Shown one piece after another: positions 7,451-18,927 of a stretch of DNA of 64,000 nucleotides. How positions within the stretch are numbered: position 1 is the stretch's first letter; every line of letters starts with the position of its first letter. A program made the translations under genes and the position numbers. The stretch spans positions 744,001 to 808,000 of the forward strand of contig CAYMNQ010000001.1 in the NCBI GenBank assembly GCA_964391865.1, written 5' to 3'. Under the pieces are notes generated by a model. It saw nothing but the letters and a program-made list of their open reading frames with translations, had not been told where the DNA came from and made no database searches. This stretch comes from DASZQL01 sp964391865. GTDB taxonomy: Bacteria > Planctomycetota > Phycisphaerae > Phycisphaerales > UBA1924.

Positions 7451-10219
7451 TCACGGCTCGCGCAGCGATGGCGGCGCGCTCTTCGCGATTGCTTCGAGTT
7501 GGTCGCGGATGTCTTTCGGCAGTTGCTTGAGCGGATCGAGGCGCATGTTGGCGTTGATGTCGAGTGCTCGGCGGGCGGCGACTGGGGCTGTTGGATCGTT
7601 CAGGCGCGCGAGGGTGAGCGCGAGGCGCGCGCCGGGCGAGAGGCCGCTCGGGTCGAACGTGGCGGCGCGGCGCCAGGCTTCGGCGGCACTAGCGAGGTCC
7701 GCGGCGGACTGCGGGCTATCCGCGCCGCCGGACCGGAGCGCGGCGGCGGCTTCGTGCGCGGCGGCGGCGCGGCCCCACGCCGTGGAACGGAGCGGCTGGC
7801 GACTGGCGATTTCGCGCGCGAGGTTCGTGGCGCGGTCGAGCAGTTCGTCCGTGGCGCGCGCCGCTCCGGTGGCGCGCGCGGCGCTCGCGTGGTCGATGAG
7901 CAGGCGGATGGCGCGCGACGCGGGCTGCGGCTCGGAAGGCATCAACCGATCGGCGGCGAGGAGGTGATCGGCGGCGGCGCGAACAGTGCGGTCCTGCAGT
8001 TCGAACATCGCGCGGCCGAGTTCTTCAGGGGTCGCGGCGATGTCGCGCGCGAGCTCGCGTTTGAGGATCGTGAACGCTTCGCGCCCCGCTTGCTGCGCGC
8101 CGGCGGCGTCGGGCGGCGCGGCGCTCGACAGGGCGGTAGCTCGCGCGAGGGCGCTCCGCGCATCGGCGAGCGGGCGGATCGCCGTCGATGCGGCGCGGAG
8201 TTCGGATTCCCAGTGGAGTGCGGGGCGGGCAGCGAAGACGAGGAGAATGGCCGCGTGCGCTGTGAATACCGCGGGCACGGCCCAACGGAGCGGGGTGCGC
8301 TGAGAGCCGTGTACCCCGGCACCCGGAGCGTTCTGCACGCACGACTGTGATGGTGCATTCGCACTCACCGGAGGACCGGTCAGTGGCACGGTCGTTCTCG
8401 CGCCGGCGGCCGCGAGGGCGAGAAAGGCGGCGAAGAGGGCGGCGGAGTTGGGGATGACGGGCGTGGTTTCGATCTGCGCGTGGGCCGCGAGCACGATGGC
8501 GGCGGCGAGGAGCGGGATATCGAGTGATGCCGGTCGGCGGAGCGCGAGGCGGGTGATGATGAAGGATGTCACGAGCCAACCGGCGAGCGCGACGAGGCGA
8601 AGGAGGATGACGTCAGGGGTGAGCGCGGCGCGCTCGATGAACATTGACATGGAGACGGGGAGAAGAGAGAGAAGAGACAGAACGGCGAAGGAAGAAGAAG
8701 AAGAAGAAGAAGAAGAAGAGATGGAGAAGTTCTTGGAGAAAGACAGGGAGCCCTCACCCTGCCCTCTCCCAGAGGGAGAGGGAGCCGGAAGAGGAACTTC
8801 GCGGTGAAGGGTGGGCGCGGGGTTGAGCGTGCGTCGCGCGGCGATGATGAGCGCGATGAGGATGAGCGCGAGCCAGGCCGCGCCGCCGAGGCCGAGGCGG
8901 GCGAGGAGGTCGAAGGCGATGGAGTGCGGGCTTTCGACTTCTTCCGGGCTGATGGGGAGGCGGGTGAGGAGGTAGGCGTCCTGAAAACCGGCGGGTCCCA
9001 CGCCGAGGATGGGATGATCGGCGATGACACGGGAGGCACCGATGATGTAATGCCAGCGGAACAAGAGGCTGAGTTCGTTCAGTTGATCGCCGATGGCGCC
9101 GCGGAGCGCGACGGCGGCGAGCGCGAGCGCGATGATCGCAATCGGCAGCCAGCCGGCGAATCGCGAGGCGACGGCGCGACACCGAGCGCTGAATGAGAGG
9201 GCGAACACGATCGCGACGCCGAGGGCGGCGGCGGCCGTCGCGCCTTTCGATGCTGAAAAGTAGAGGCACGCGGCGGCGCTGAGTGCGCCGAGCGCGAGCA
9301 GGCCGGCTTCGCCGCTGGAGATGAGCTTGTCGCGCGCGGCGCGGGCGGCTTCGATGGTGAGCGCGAGGAGCGCGACTCCCAGCACGGCGGCGATGGAGCC
9401 GAAGACGTTCGACATGGCGAACCAGCCCGTCGCGTCGGGCTGGCGTAGTCGGCGCTCGAGCATGCGCGCGGCGGCGGAGTTCGCGTCGAGCGCCTGAGCG
9501 CTCAGCATGGCTTCGGGGTTGCGCTCGAATTCGGCGATCATCGCAGGGAGTTCGACGAGCGACTGGTACGCGCCTTTCGCGAGGAAGAGGAAGACCGCGC
9601 CGAGAAGCGCGCCGGTGAGGGCCGCGCGGGTGCGTGCATCACGGGCGGCGTGGTACAGCCCGAACCCGCCGATGACGGCGGCGGCCCAAGATGAGCCGAG
9701 CAGCAGATTGGGCAGGTGCGGCTCGGGGAAGAACGCGTGGAAGAGGATCGCGAGGAGGCCGAGGAGGAGGAGCGTTGCAGGGACGAGATCGAGTCGCACA
9801 GAAGAAGGAGGAAGAGAAGAAGAAGAGGAAAAGGAGAGAGATACCGAAGAAGTCGTAGGTTGAGTAGACGCTCGCTCACGCTTCGCGTCTCGTCCTGCCG
9901 TCTGTCGTTGCGGTGAAGAAGGAGGTTGGGGAGGTACGGGCGGGACGCCCGTGTTACTAGGTTGTCGAGAAGAGCCTGAAGATTCCCGCTCGCTATAACG
10001 CGATGCCCACACGCACGCGGCGGCGGCGAGGGTGATGATCGCGTCGAGCGTGAAGGCGAGCGAGGGGCGCAACCCGGTCTCTTCGCTCCACGCGACGGAC
10101 TGGTCGAGGTCCCACCAGGGCACGCGGACGTGCGTGGTCATGGCGCGCGCGAGGAACGCGCCGAGGATGGCGTCGCTACCAAGGGTGCGCGCGAGTGATG
10201 ACCAGCGAGGTGCGGGCAT
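7451..10219 (-). CDS. O-antigen ligase-like polytopic membrane protein (Wzy_C family) with C-terminal helical region
   Basis: The protein is about 922 residues from the ATG at 10219; a TTG seven codons earlier is possible. It has many hydrophobic segments up to about residue 620. A large loop with FRWHYIIGASRVIADHPILGVGPAGF and SPHSIAFDLLARLG is typical of the Wzy_C family, which joins O-antigen to lipid A-core or polymerises surface glycans. The last 270 residues are Ala-rich, helical and TPR-like. Two low-complexity blocks, at about 85-146 and 470-513, lie between membrane segments and are encoded by interspersed repeats and a GAA run. It lies downstream of a WecA-like gene, probably in one transcript. 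The substrate is unknown. Confidence 0.8.
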   Translation of the reverse strand: MPAPRWSSLARTLGSDAILGAFLARAMTTHVRVPWWDLDQSVAWSEETGLRPSLAFTLDAIITLAAAACVWASRYSERESSGSSRQPSNTGVPPVPPQPPSSPQRQTAGRDAKRERASTQPTTSSVSLSFSSSSSLPPSSVRLDLVPATLLLLGLLAILFHAFFPEPHLPNLLLGSSWAAAVIGGFGLYHAARDARTRAALTGALLGAVFLFLAKGAYQSLVELPAMIAEFERNPEAMLSAQALDANSAAARMLERRLRQPDATGWFAMSNVFGSIAAVLGVALLALTIEAARAARDKLISSGEAGLLALGALSAAACLYFSASKGATAAAALGVAIVFALSFSARCRAVASRFAGWLPIAIIALALAAVALRGAIGDQLNELSLLFRWHYIIGASRVIADHPILGVGPAGFQDAYLLTRLPISPEEVESPHSIAFDLLARLGLGGAAWLALILIALIIAARRTLNPAPTLHREVPLPAPSPSGRGQGEGSLSFSKNFSISSSSSSSSSSFAVLSLLSLLPVSMSMFIERAALTPDVILLRLVALAGWLVTSFIITRLALRRPASLDIPLLAAAIVLAAHAQIETTPVIPNSAALFAAFLALAAAGARTTVPLTGPPVSANAPSQSCVQNAPGAGVHGSQRTPLRWAVPAVFTAHAAILLVFAARPALHWESELRAASTAIRPLADARSALARATALSSAAPPDAAGAQQAGREAFTILKRELARDIAATPEELGRAMFELQDRTVRAAADHLLAADRLMPSEPQPASRAIRLLIDHASAARATGAARATDELLDRATNLAREIASRQPLRSTAWGRAAAAHEAAAALRSGGADSPQSAADLASAAEAWRRAATFDPSGLSPGARLALTLARLNDPTAPVAARRALDINANMRLDPLKQLPKDIRDQLEAIAKSAPPSLREP
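8691..8800. repeat. GAA microsatellite and GAGGGAGAGGG palindrome inside the ligase-like gene
   Basis: About ten GAA triplets (near 8691-8720) encode a run of ten serines on the minus strand. Next to them CCCTCTCCC and GGGAGAGGG form a palindrome (8761-8781) that encodes PSPSGRGQGEG. A close palindrome lies in the cysteine desulfurase gene at 29741-29761. The block lies between two predicted membrane helices. Confidence 0.8.
9780..9966. repeat. In-frame repeat (TGVPPV type) inside the ligase-like gene
   Basis: On the minus strand a 47-bp block starting near 9962 contains the palindromic core ACGGGCGTCCCGCCCGT. It matches a block in lpxK (about 43065-43111) at 41 of 47 positions and is read in the same frame, giving SNTGVPPVPPQPPSS here and SGTGVPPVSPQPPSS there. 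The rest of the interval is a Ser-rich, purine-tract stretch. The two host genes are otherwise unrelated. Confidence 0.88.
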
Positions 10220-10268
10220 GCGCGAGCGATCGTACTTCAAGATCGGCGGCTCGCGCTGCGTGAGTGGT

Positions 10269-11417
10269 TCAGAGGCGGTGGCGCGCCCAGCTCGCGTGCT
10301 CGTAGATGCCGAGGATGATGAGTACCAGGATCACCTGCGCGCCGGCGAGGATCGCCTGCCAGCCGCTGAGACTGCCGAGGAGGATGCCGGTGATACCGGT
10401 GGCGGCGGTACAGCCGTTGATGACCGCGAGGGTTTGGCGGACCGAAAGCCCTTTGTCGCGCAGGCGGTGCGAGAAGTGCTGCTGGTCCCCCACCATCGGG
10501 CTTTTGCCCTGCGCGAGGCGCAGCAGCGTGACGCTGAGCATGTCGTAGATGGGGACGGCGAGGACGCACAGCGGCATGAAGACGGCGTAGGCGTTGCCGA
10601 GGCCGGCGGTGCTCGCGCCGGGGATCGGTTCGGCGTAGTACGTCGTGCGCACGGTGAGGAACGCGAGGAGAAAGCCGAGGACGAGCGACCCGCCGTCGCC
10701 CATGAAGATGAGTGCGCCGGATCTCCGCCACGGGAAGTTGAAGTAGAGGAAGCCCAGGAGCGCGCCGACGAGCAGCGCGAGCACGGCGGCGACGAACCAT
10801 TGCCCGTTGATGAGGGCGGCGGCGAGGAAGATCGCACCGGCGGTGACGCCCACCGAGCCGGAAAGGCCGTCCATGTTGTCCATGAAGTTCATGGCGTTGG
10901 TGACGGCGAGGAACCAGAGGATGGTGAGTGTGATGCTGAGCCATGCGCCACCGGCTCTGGCGTCGAGGAGTTCGAGGAGGCGCACGTCGAAGCCGATCAC
11001 CAGTACCGCGGCGGCGGCGGCCATGATGAGCATTTTGGGCCAGGCGCCGAGCGCTCGTCGGTCATCGATCAGGCCGGTGATGTGCAACACGAGCAGCGCG
11101 CCGAGGAGCGCGAGGGCGAGGGGCGTCTGGGCGCGCATGCCCGGCAGGTGCGCGGCGGCGGCGGGGGCGAGGCGGGTGAGCAGGTCGCCGTTGTTCCACC
11201 ACGAGAGCGCGAGGCCGGCGAGCATGGGGAGCGCGATCGCCCAGAAGATGCCGATGCCGCCGATGTTCGGCACGCGGCGGATGTCGCGCTTGATGTGCCC
11301 GGCGCTGCCGGGGGTGTCGAGGAGCTGGCGCTTGAGCGCGACACTCCGCGCGGCGGCGGTGAGCGCGAGCGCGATGACAAAGGAGACGCCCACGAGCGCG
11401 AGGACGGCGGAAAGCAT
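10269..11417 (-). CDS. WecA/MraY-family undecaprenyl-phosphate sugar-1-phosphate transferase
   Basis: The 382-residue protein has about ten membrane segments and belongs to the polyprenyl-phosphate N-acetylhexosamine-1-phosphate transferase family (PF00953). Visible family motifs are LLDTPGSAGHIKRDIRRVPNIGG, the Asp pair in GLIDDRRALG, NAMNFMDNMDGLSGS, FMGDGGSLVLGF and DQQHFSHRL. Such enzymes start surface glycan synthesis by putting a sugar phosphate on undecaprenyl phosphate. The open frame extends to 11543, but that part would run through a terminator-like hairpin (11461-11490), so the ATG at 11417 (MLSAVLALV) is preferred. It lies 49 bp upstream of the ligase-like gene, which fits a shared O-antigen role. 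Confidence 0.88.
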   Translation of the reverse strand: MLSAVLALVGVSFVIALALTAAARSVALKRQLLDTPGSAGHIKRDIRRVPNIGGIGIFWAIALPMLAGLALSWWNNGDLLTRLAPAAAAHLPGMRAQTPLALALLGALLVLHITGLIDDRRALGAWPKMLIMAAAAAVLVIGFDVRLLELLDARAGGAWLSITLTILWFLAVTNAMNFMDNMDGLSGSVGVTAGAIFLAAALINGQWFVAAVLALLVGALLGFLYFNFPWRRSGALIFMGDGGSLVLGFLLAFLTVRTTYYAEPIPGASTAGLGNAYAVFMPLCVLAVPIYDMLSVTLLRLAQGKSPMVGDQQHFSHRLRDKGLSVRQTLAVINGCTAATGITGILLGSLSGWQAILAGAQVILVLIILGIYEHASWARHRL

Positions 11418-11460
11418 GAGCGAGAAGATACTCGCGCGAGATATGTCACGCGCGTCAACG

Positions 11461-11490
11461 AAAAACCGCCGCCCGTTGCGGGGCGGCGGC
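11461..11490 (-). terminator. Intrinsic terminator of the prolyl oligopeptidase gene
   Basis: On the minus strand a GC-only stem (CCGCCGCCC / GGGCGGCGG) with a short loop is followed directly by TTTTT. It lies 66 bp after the prolyl oligopeptidase stop codon and upstream of the WecA-like gene. It therefore separates the two units. Confidence 0.85.
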
Positions 11491-11555
11491 TGGATTGGTC
11501 GTGCAATCCAATTCTCACAGCAATCGACGGATCGATCGATCACTCGCTCGATCGA

Positions 11556-13709
<2,154 letters not shown>

Positions 13710-13837
13710 GAGTGAGACGCTCCTGAGGAGGATGTTGGACAGGCCCGGCGCGCACGCCGAGCGCGAGTGACCAGTGTGGGGATCATACAGACGCCGACCG
13801 GGGGTGTTGCGATTGCGTGTGTGATGCGCCAAGTTTC

Positions 13838-13920
13838 GGGTGGCATGCTTGCAGCTCTGGGCGAGCATGCTTGGACCGAGCCACGCGAAACACGCACGCC
13901 CAAAGCTGCGTGCGTGCTAT
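13838..13920. repeat. GGTGGCATGCT interspersed double-hairpin repeat, copy 1
   Basis: The block starts GGGTGGCATGCTTGCAG, with hairpin arms GCATGCT and GAGCATGC. A second hairpin, CACGCACGC / GCGTGCGTG, lies around 13891-13916. Its first 37 bp differ from the copy at 21314 at only a few positions. Translated in one frame it gives MLAQSCKHAT, which artificially lengthens the prolyl oligopeptidase frame. Confidence 0.88.
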
Positions 13921-13943
13921 CCGAGGCGTGTTTCAGCTTCGAA

Positions 13944-15320
13944 TCACCGACCGAATCGCGAACGAATCCAGCCCAGCGATTTGCCCAGCGCCGAGCCGAC
14001 GGCTTCCGCCGAGCGGTACAGCCGCAGGGTCATGCGCAGGCGGCGGAGGGCGTGATCCTCTGGCGCGAGGGTCAGGGCGCGGTCGAGGTACACCTTGGCC
14101 CGGCGGAAGTTCCGGTCGTTCAGGCAGGTGAGCGCCATGTTGTGCAGTGCGGGAACGAGATCCGGCGCGAGTTCGAGCGTGCGGGCGCACGCCTCGGCCC
14201 CCAAGCCCCGGTTGCCCATCTGGAAGTACGCGATCGAGAGGTGATGCCACGCGGCGGCGTCATCCGGCCGGCGATCAATGAGCAGCTTGAGCACCACCGC
14301 CGCGTCTTTCGAGAGCTTGGTGTCGAGCAGCAGTCCGGCGAGGTCGCGCACGTCGGCGTCGGTGAACTGAGTGGGCGTGCGCTTCAGGTCGCCGATCTCG
14401 CGCCGGAGGAGCTTGCGCGCCTCGGGCACGTCGTTCTCGGTGAGCATCAGGCGCGCGAGGCGGCGGCGAACCTCGGGGTACTCGGGGTCCAGGCGCAGCA
14501 CGAGCCGCCATGACGCGGCGGCTTCCTTCAGGCGGTGCTGGCGTGATGCGAGATCGCCCAGATAAAAGTGCGCATCGGGGTTGTCGTTCTCGATCTCGAG
14601 CACCCGCCGGAACTTCTCGCCCGCTTCCGCGAGCCGGTTCATGTCGACGAGCAGGCAGCCGAGGTCGAGCAGCGTGTCGAGGTCGCCCGGGTTGTTCTTC
14701 AGCTCGCGCAGGTAGAGCTGGCGGGCACGCTCGTGGCGCGCGGTGCGCGAGTAGGCGTACGCGAGCCGCGCGTGCGCGCGCTCGAGGTTCGGGTTGAATG
14801 TGGTCGCTTCGCGCAGGCAGTAGATGGCGCGCTCCCACTCGTTGCGGTCGATGAGCGACTCGGCGAGATTCGCGTACGCCAGCGCCTGCTCGCTTTCCGT
14901 CGGCTCGCACTGGAGCGCCTGGTAGAAGACGACTTCCGCCTGCTCGTGATCGTTCTGCCGCGCGTGGACCTCGACGAGGAAGACGAACGGCTCCGCCTTG
15001 CCCGGCTCGAGCGTGCGGGCGTGCTCGAAGGCTCGCTTCGCGTCGGCGAGTTCGTTGGTGCGGAGCAGGTTGGTGCCGAGGAGCACCGCCGCCTGGTAGT
15101 CCTGAGGCTCGAGCCGGTGGGCGTCGCGGAAGGCGCGGGCTGCGTCGGCCCATCGGCCTGCGGCGTCGAGGGTCAAACCAAGATTGAAGTGCCACTCGGC
15201 CCGATCCGGGTTCAGCGTGAGCGCCTCGCGCAGCTCCGCCTCCGCTTCATCCCAGCGGCCGGCTTCGTAGAGCTCGTGCGCCCGTTCGATATGTCGCTCC
15301 GCGTCGAACCAGTCGCTCAT
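13944..15320 (-). CDS. TPR-repeat protein
   Basis: The 458-residue protein consists of about ten to twelve tetratricopeptide repeats from residue 5 to about 430, for example DEAEAELREALTLNPDRAEWHFNLGLTL. It has no signal peptide or membrane segment, so a cytoplasmic scaffold role is likely, but the partner is unknown. The ATG at 15320 (MSDWFDAE) is chosen because GAGGTG lies just upstream. The GTG three codons earlier would overlap that site. It is transcribed away from the HEAT-repeat gene at 15611. Confidence 0.85.
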   Translation of the reverse strand: MSDWFDAERHIERAHELYEAGRWDEAEAELREALTLNPDRAEWHFNLGLTLDAAGRWADAARAFRDAHRLEPQDYQAAVLLGTNLLRTNELADAKRAFEHARTLEPGKAEPFVFLVEVHARQNDHEQAEVVFYQALQCEPTESEQALAYANLAESLIDRNEWERAIYCLREATTFNPNLERAHARLAYAYSRTARHERARQLYLRELKNNPGDLDTLLDLGCLLVDMNRLAEAGEKFRRVLEIENDNPDAHFYLGDLASRQHRLKEAAASWRLVLRLDPEYPEVRRRLARLMLTENDVPEARKLLRREIGDLKRTPTQFTDADVRDLAGLLLDTKLSKDAAVVLKLLIDRRPDDAAAWHHLSIAYFQMGNRGLGAEACARTLELAPDLVPALHNMALTCLNDRNFRRAKVYLDRALTLAPEDHALRRLRMTLRLYRSAEAVGSALGKSLGWIRSRFGR

Positions 15321-15610
15321 CCGTCTCACCTCGGGAGTCGCCGGGCCGGTCCTCGGCCGGGGTTGACCCTGCTCGCCGCATGATATCCCGTCCGCCGGCC
15401 GCCGAAAGCCGGATCGCCCTGATCATTCGGATATTTTCACACTCGGGTTCGGTCGGGCGGGCGTGGGCCGCGCGAGAATCTCTTACGGCCGGTCCGCCCG
15501 CATCGCGAAGATGCAGGAAAGTGCGCCAACTCGGTAGACAGACGCGGGGGTGGACCGAATACTGAGAGGAACACCTCTCTCTCGTGATTTTTGACGGGGA
15601 CCACGGCTCA

Positions 15611-17578
15611 ATGCGGGACGGATCGCGGACACTCTCCCCTTGGCGGACTCTCGCCGCGGCGGCAGCGCTGGCGGGCGTGATGATTGCGCCGTTCCCTCAG
15701 CCGGCCCGGGCCGAGGCGCGCGATCGACCGGCGTCGGCGGCCCCCAGCGACTTGACGTCGCTGCTCGCGCTCTTCCAATCGTCCGCGACGTCTCCCGAAT
15801 CCCGGCTGTCGGCGGCGACAGCCCTGCTGAATGACGGGCGCGTCAGCGCCAAAGCCGCGCTGCACGAGGGGCTGCTGTCGGACGAGCCGCCGGGTGTTCG
15901 CCTGGCGGCGGCGACGGCGATCGCGCGCCATCCCGCCCCGCCCCGCGACCTGGTCCCTGCGCTCGCCGCCGCCCTCGACCCGTCGGACGCCGCCAGCGCC
16001 GGGACGATCCTGCAGGCCCTGAGCAAATACCGCACGCGCGAAGCGATCCGCCCGATCATCACCCGCGTGCTGGGCGAGAACGCCGGCGCGGACGCCGAAC
16101 TGCGCTTCGCGGCGATGCGCACGCTCGTCGCCCAGACGGGCAATGAGGACTTCGGCGATAGCGCGTCGCGCTGGCGCGCCTGGTGGGGCGAGGTCCAGAT
16201 GTTGCCCGAAGCGGAGTTCCGGCTGCGGATCGCCGACACACTGGCGAAGCAGTCAGGCGTGCTCCGCCGGCAGCGGGATGAGCTCTCATCGCGTCTGATC
16301 GACGCGTACCGGCGCCTGCACTCATCCATGAACGAAGCCGAGCGCGGCACGCTGCTGACGGAACTGCTCCGCAGCGAGCTGCCCGATCTTCGCTCGCTCG
16401 GGCTCGACCTGACGCGCCGAGCGCTGCTGAACGCGCAGCGGTTGGGCGAGCCGGTGGTGCTAGCGGTGGCGGCACGGCTGACGGACCCGTCGGCGGGGAT
16501 CCGCGCCGAAGCCGCCGGGATTCTGCAGAAGCTCGATCGCCCGGACCTGGCGCCCTCGATCGCCGCCGCCCTTGACGCGGAGCCCGACCCGGCGGCGGCG
16601 GCGGGGATGCTCGGGGCGCTGGCCCGCCGTCCGCAGCCGGGCACGCTGGACATGATCCTGCGCTGGATGAGCGCTGCTGGGCCGGCGCGGGACACGGCGC
16701 TGGGAGCGGCGCTGGCGCTCGAGCAGGCGGGGCTGCTGCCCGACGACGCGGCTCGGCGGACGCTGCTGTCGGCGGTGGAGGCGCTAAAGATCGAAGATGT
16801 CACGCCCGATTCGGTGCGTCTGCAGGCGCGCCTGGGCGGCGCGGACCGGGCGAAGCCGTACCTCGCGTCGGAGCGCGCGCCGATCGCGCTCGCCGCCGCC
16901 GGGGCGCTGGCGGATTCGCCCGCGACGCTGGACGCGGTGATCGACGCAGCCCGCGCGAACCCGGGGCTGTTCGAGCCGGCGGTGCGCGGGCTGATGCGCT
17001 GGCGGCCAACGGTGGACGGCCTGGCGCTGGCTCGCTCGCTCCCCGCGCCCGAGACGCGCCTCGCGGAGAGCCTGTTCTCGGCGTACACGCGCGCCATCCC
17101 GCCGGGGCAACTGCTGAACGCGGCGTTCGCTGAGTCCGACGAGCTGCGCCGGCTCGGGCTGCTGGCGCCGATCGCGACGAGCGACTACATCAGCAACGAT
17201 GGCGACGAACGCAGCCACCGCGTGCAACTCATCGGCGAGTACGCGGAAACAAACTTCGCGCTCGGTCGCGCCGCGGAGACACTGGCGGCGCTGGACCTGA
17301 TCCGCGGCGAGCCGAGCGCCGCCGGGTTCGGGCCGATGCGATTGTCGACGCTGCTGTGGCTCGGTCGCGTGGAGGAGGCGGCGGACCTCGCGCGCGAAAG
17401 ACCCATGCCGGCGTACGCGTGGCTTGACGGACTGGAGAAGTCGCTGGGCACGGCCCACGCGGCGTCGGTGCTTGCGGCGGCGGAGATCGACATGCCCGGC
17501 CCGCTGACGCCGCAGAACGATCTGCGCTTCAGCACGCTGCGCGAGCGGGTGATGCAGACGAGCGCCTCGCCGCGGTGA
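15611..17578 (+). CDS. Exported HEAT-repeat protein
   Basis: From the ATG at 15611 (MRDGSRTLS) the protein has 655 residues. A GTG at 15584 is an alternative. A signal peptide runs to about ARA-EA (around residue 34). The rest is almost all helical, with HEAT-like repeats such as PPGVRLAAATAIARHPAPPRDLVPALAAAL and DPSAGIRAEAAGILQKLD. No catalytic motif is seen. It probably forms a curved binding scaffold in the periplasm. Similar Ala-rich exported HEAT proteins are common in Planctomycetes, mostly uncharacterised. It faces the PilT-like gene convergently with a 58-bp gap. Confidence 0.75.
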   Translation: MRDGSRTLSPWRTLAAAAALAGVMIAPFPQPARAEARDRPASAAPSDLTSLLALFQSSATSPESRLSAATALLNDGRVSAKAALHEGLLSDEPPGVRLAAATAIARHPAPPRDLVPALAAALDPSDAASAGTILQALSKYRTREAIRPIITRVLGENAGADAELRFAAMRTLVAQTGNEDFGDSASRWRAWWGEVQMLPEAEFRLRIADTLAKQSGVLRRQRDELSSRLIDAYRRLHSSMNEAERGTLLTELLRSELPDLRSLGLDLTRRALLNAQRLGEPVVLAVAARLTDPSAGIRAEAAGILQKLDRPDLAPSIAAALDAEPDPAAAAGMLGALARRPQPGTLDMILRWMSAAGPARDTALGAALALEQAGLLPDDAARRTLLSAVEALKIEDVTPDSVRLQARLGGADRAKPYLASERAPIALAAAGALADSPATLDAVIDAARANPGLFEPAVRGLMRWRPTVDGLALARSLPAPETRLAESLFSAYTRAIPPGQLLNAAFAESDELRRLGLLAPIATSDYISNDGDERSHRVQLIGEYAETNFALGRAAETLAALDLIRGEPSAAGFGPMRLSTLLWLGRVEEAADLARERPMPAYAWLDGLEKSLGTAHAASVLAAAEIDMPGPLTPQNDLRFSTLRERVMQTSASPR

Positions 17579-17636
17579 CGCCTCTCTCGACGCATGGCCG
17601 GACAAAGCCTCGGGCACGGCACGCTTCTGACGTCAA

Positions 17637-18833
17637 TCAACCCCGGATCTTTGAGACGAGCGACTGAGCGCGGACCTGCACGCCCTTGAGCATCGCCGAC
17701 AGTTGCTCGCGGTTGGGCGCGAATTCCATCGCGGTCGGGAGCGTGACGAAGTCTTTCTCCACGAGTTCCGCAAGGCTGTGCGTGAAGCTGCGCATCCCTT
17801 CCTGCGACGCGGTGGCGATGATCGCCGGCAGGTCCTCGTCCTCGGCGAGGCGGATCTTCTCCTTCACCGACGAGTTCGTCAGCAGCACCTCGGTCGCGGG
17901 GACGGTGCCGACGCCCGCGACGTCACGGTTCGCCGGCAGGAGGCGCTGGGCGCAGATCGCTTTCACGGAGTTCGAGAGGGCCGAGCGGATGAACTGGTGC
18001 TCGTGCTGCGGGAAGAACTCGACGATGCGGCTGAAGGTCTGCTTCGTATCGGCGGCGTGGAGCGAGCCGAAGACGAGGTGCCCCGTCTCGGCGGCCTGGA
18101 CGGCGGCGAGCACCGTGTCGTGATCGCGCAGCTCGCCGATGAAGATGACGTCCGGATCCTGACGCACAATGTACTTCAGCGCGGTGGGGTAGTTGGGAAC
18201 GTCGATGCCCAGTTCGCGCTGGCTGATGATCGCTTTGACGGGGTGCAGCGTGTACTCGACAGGGTCCTCGACGGTGATGATGTTCACGCCGCGGGTCTCG
18301 TTGATGCGCTCGAGCATGCACGCGAGGGTGGTGCTCTTGCCCGACCCGGTGACGCCCACGACGAGGATGAGCCCTTCGTTGGTTTCGTCGCTGAGCTTCT
18401 CGTACACCTTGGGGAGGTTGAGCGATTCGAACGTCGGGATGTCGGGCTTCACGCGACGGATCGCGCCGTGCATCCCGCCGCCGGCGCGGAAGACGTTGCA
18501 GCGGAAGCGCTCCTGTTTTCTCGGCAGCGCGTGCGCGATGGCGGCGGCCGGCGTGCCGGCGGCGGTGTCGCCCGGCGACGGCGCATCAATATCCTGAAAC
18601 GTCGAGAAATCCAGGTCGCCCGTCTGGTCATACCGCGCCCTGAGATTGGGCGGGATGATCTCGCTCATCAGCCGATCGGTGTCCTCGGCGGTCAGTGGCC
18701 CGAGCCCCTGCGGCACGCGCAATTCGCCCGCCACGCGGAACACCGGCGGCATGCCCACCTTCAGGTGAAGGTCCGACGCCTCAACCTTCCGCATGTTGAA
18801 GAGGAGCTGCTTCATCGTCGGTTTGGCGGCCAT
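17637..18833 (-). CDS. PilT-like type IV pilus retraction ATPase
   Basis: From the ATG at 18833 (MAAKPTMKQLL, with AAGGAG 7 bp upstream) the protein has 398 residues. It is a GspE/PilT secretion ATPase. It shows Walker A GVTGSGKST, the Asp box VEDPVEY, Walker B DVIFIGELRD and the His box SLHAADTKQT. Such hexamers power pilus retraction at the inner membrane. Two things are odd. About 30 residues (FQDIDAPSPGDTAAG and on) are inserted in the N-terminal domain before RFRCNVFR. The AIRNLIRE signature of classic PilT is replaced by SVKEKIRLAE. No other pil gene is visible. PilU or another paralogue is possible. Confidence 0.88.
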   Translation of the reverse strand: MAAKPTMKQLLFNMRKVEASDLHLKVGMPPVFRVAGELRVPQGLGPLTAEDTDRLMSEIIPPNLRARYDQTGDLDFSTFQDIDAPSPGDTAAGTPAAAIAHALPRKQERFRCNVFRAGGGMHGAIRRVKPDIPTFESLNLPKVYEKLSDETNEGLILVVGVTGSGKSTTLACMLERINETRGVNIITVEDPVEYTLHPVKAIISQRELGIDVPNYPTALKYIVRQDPDVIFIGELRDHDTVLAAVQAAETGHLVFGSLHAADTKQTFSRIVEFFPQHEHQFIRSALSNSVKAICAQRLLPANRDVAGVGTVPATEVLLTNSSVKEKIRLAEDEDLPAIIATASQEGMRSFTHSLAELVEKDFVTLPTAMEFAPNREQLSAMLKGVQVRAQSLVSKIRG

Positions 18834-18869
18834 TTGGGTGCTCCTTCGGCGTGATGGCGCCGATTTCGG

Positions 18870-18897
18870 TTGACTTGCCGGCCCGGAATGATACATT
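18870..18897 (+). promoter_or_regulatory. Candidate promoter of the PEP-CTERM gene
   Basis: TTGACT and TACATT are separated by 16 bp. Transcription would start about 24 bp before the ATG at 18928. It is a consensus match only, in the divergent region shared with the PilT-like gene. Confidence 0.4.
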
Positions 18898-18927
18898 CCT
18901 CGCCGCACAGTGGAAGGAGAGTCAAAT

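Noticed and set aside
11418..11543. Upstream extension of the WecA-like frame
   Set aside because: It crosses an intrinsic terminator of the preceding gene, so the later ATG at 11417 is more plausible.
13710..13868. Upstream extension of the prolyl oligopeptidase frame (MLAQSCKHAT)
   Set aside because: It is the translation of the GGTGGCATGCT repeat. A ribosome site and signal peptide support the start at 13709.
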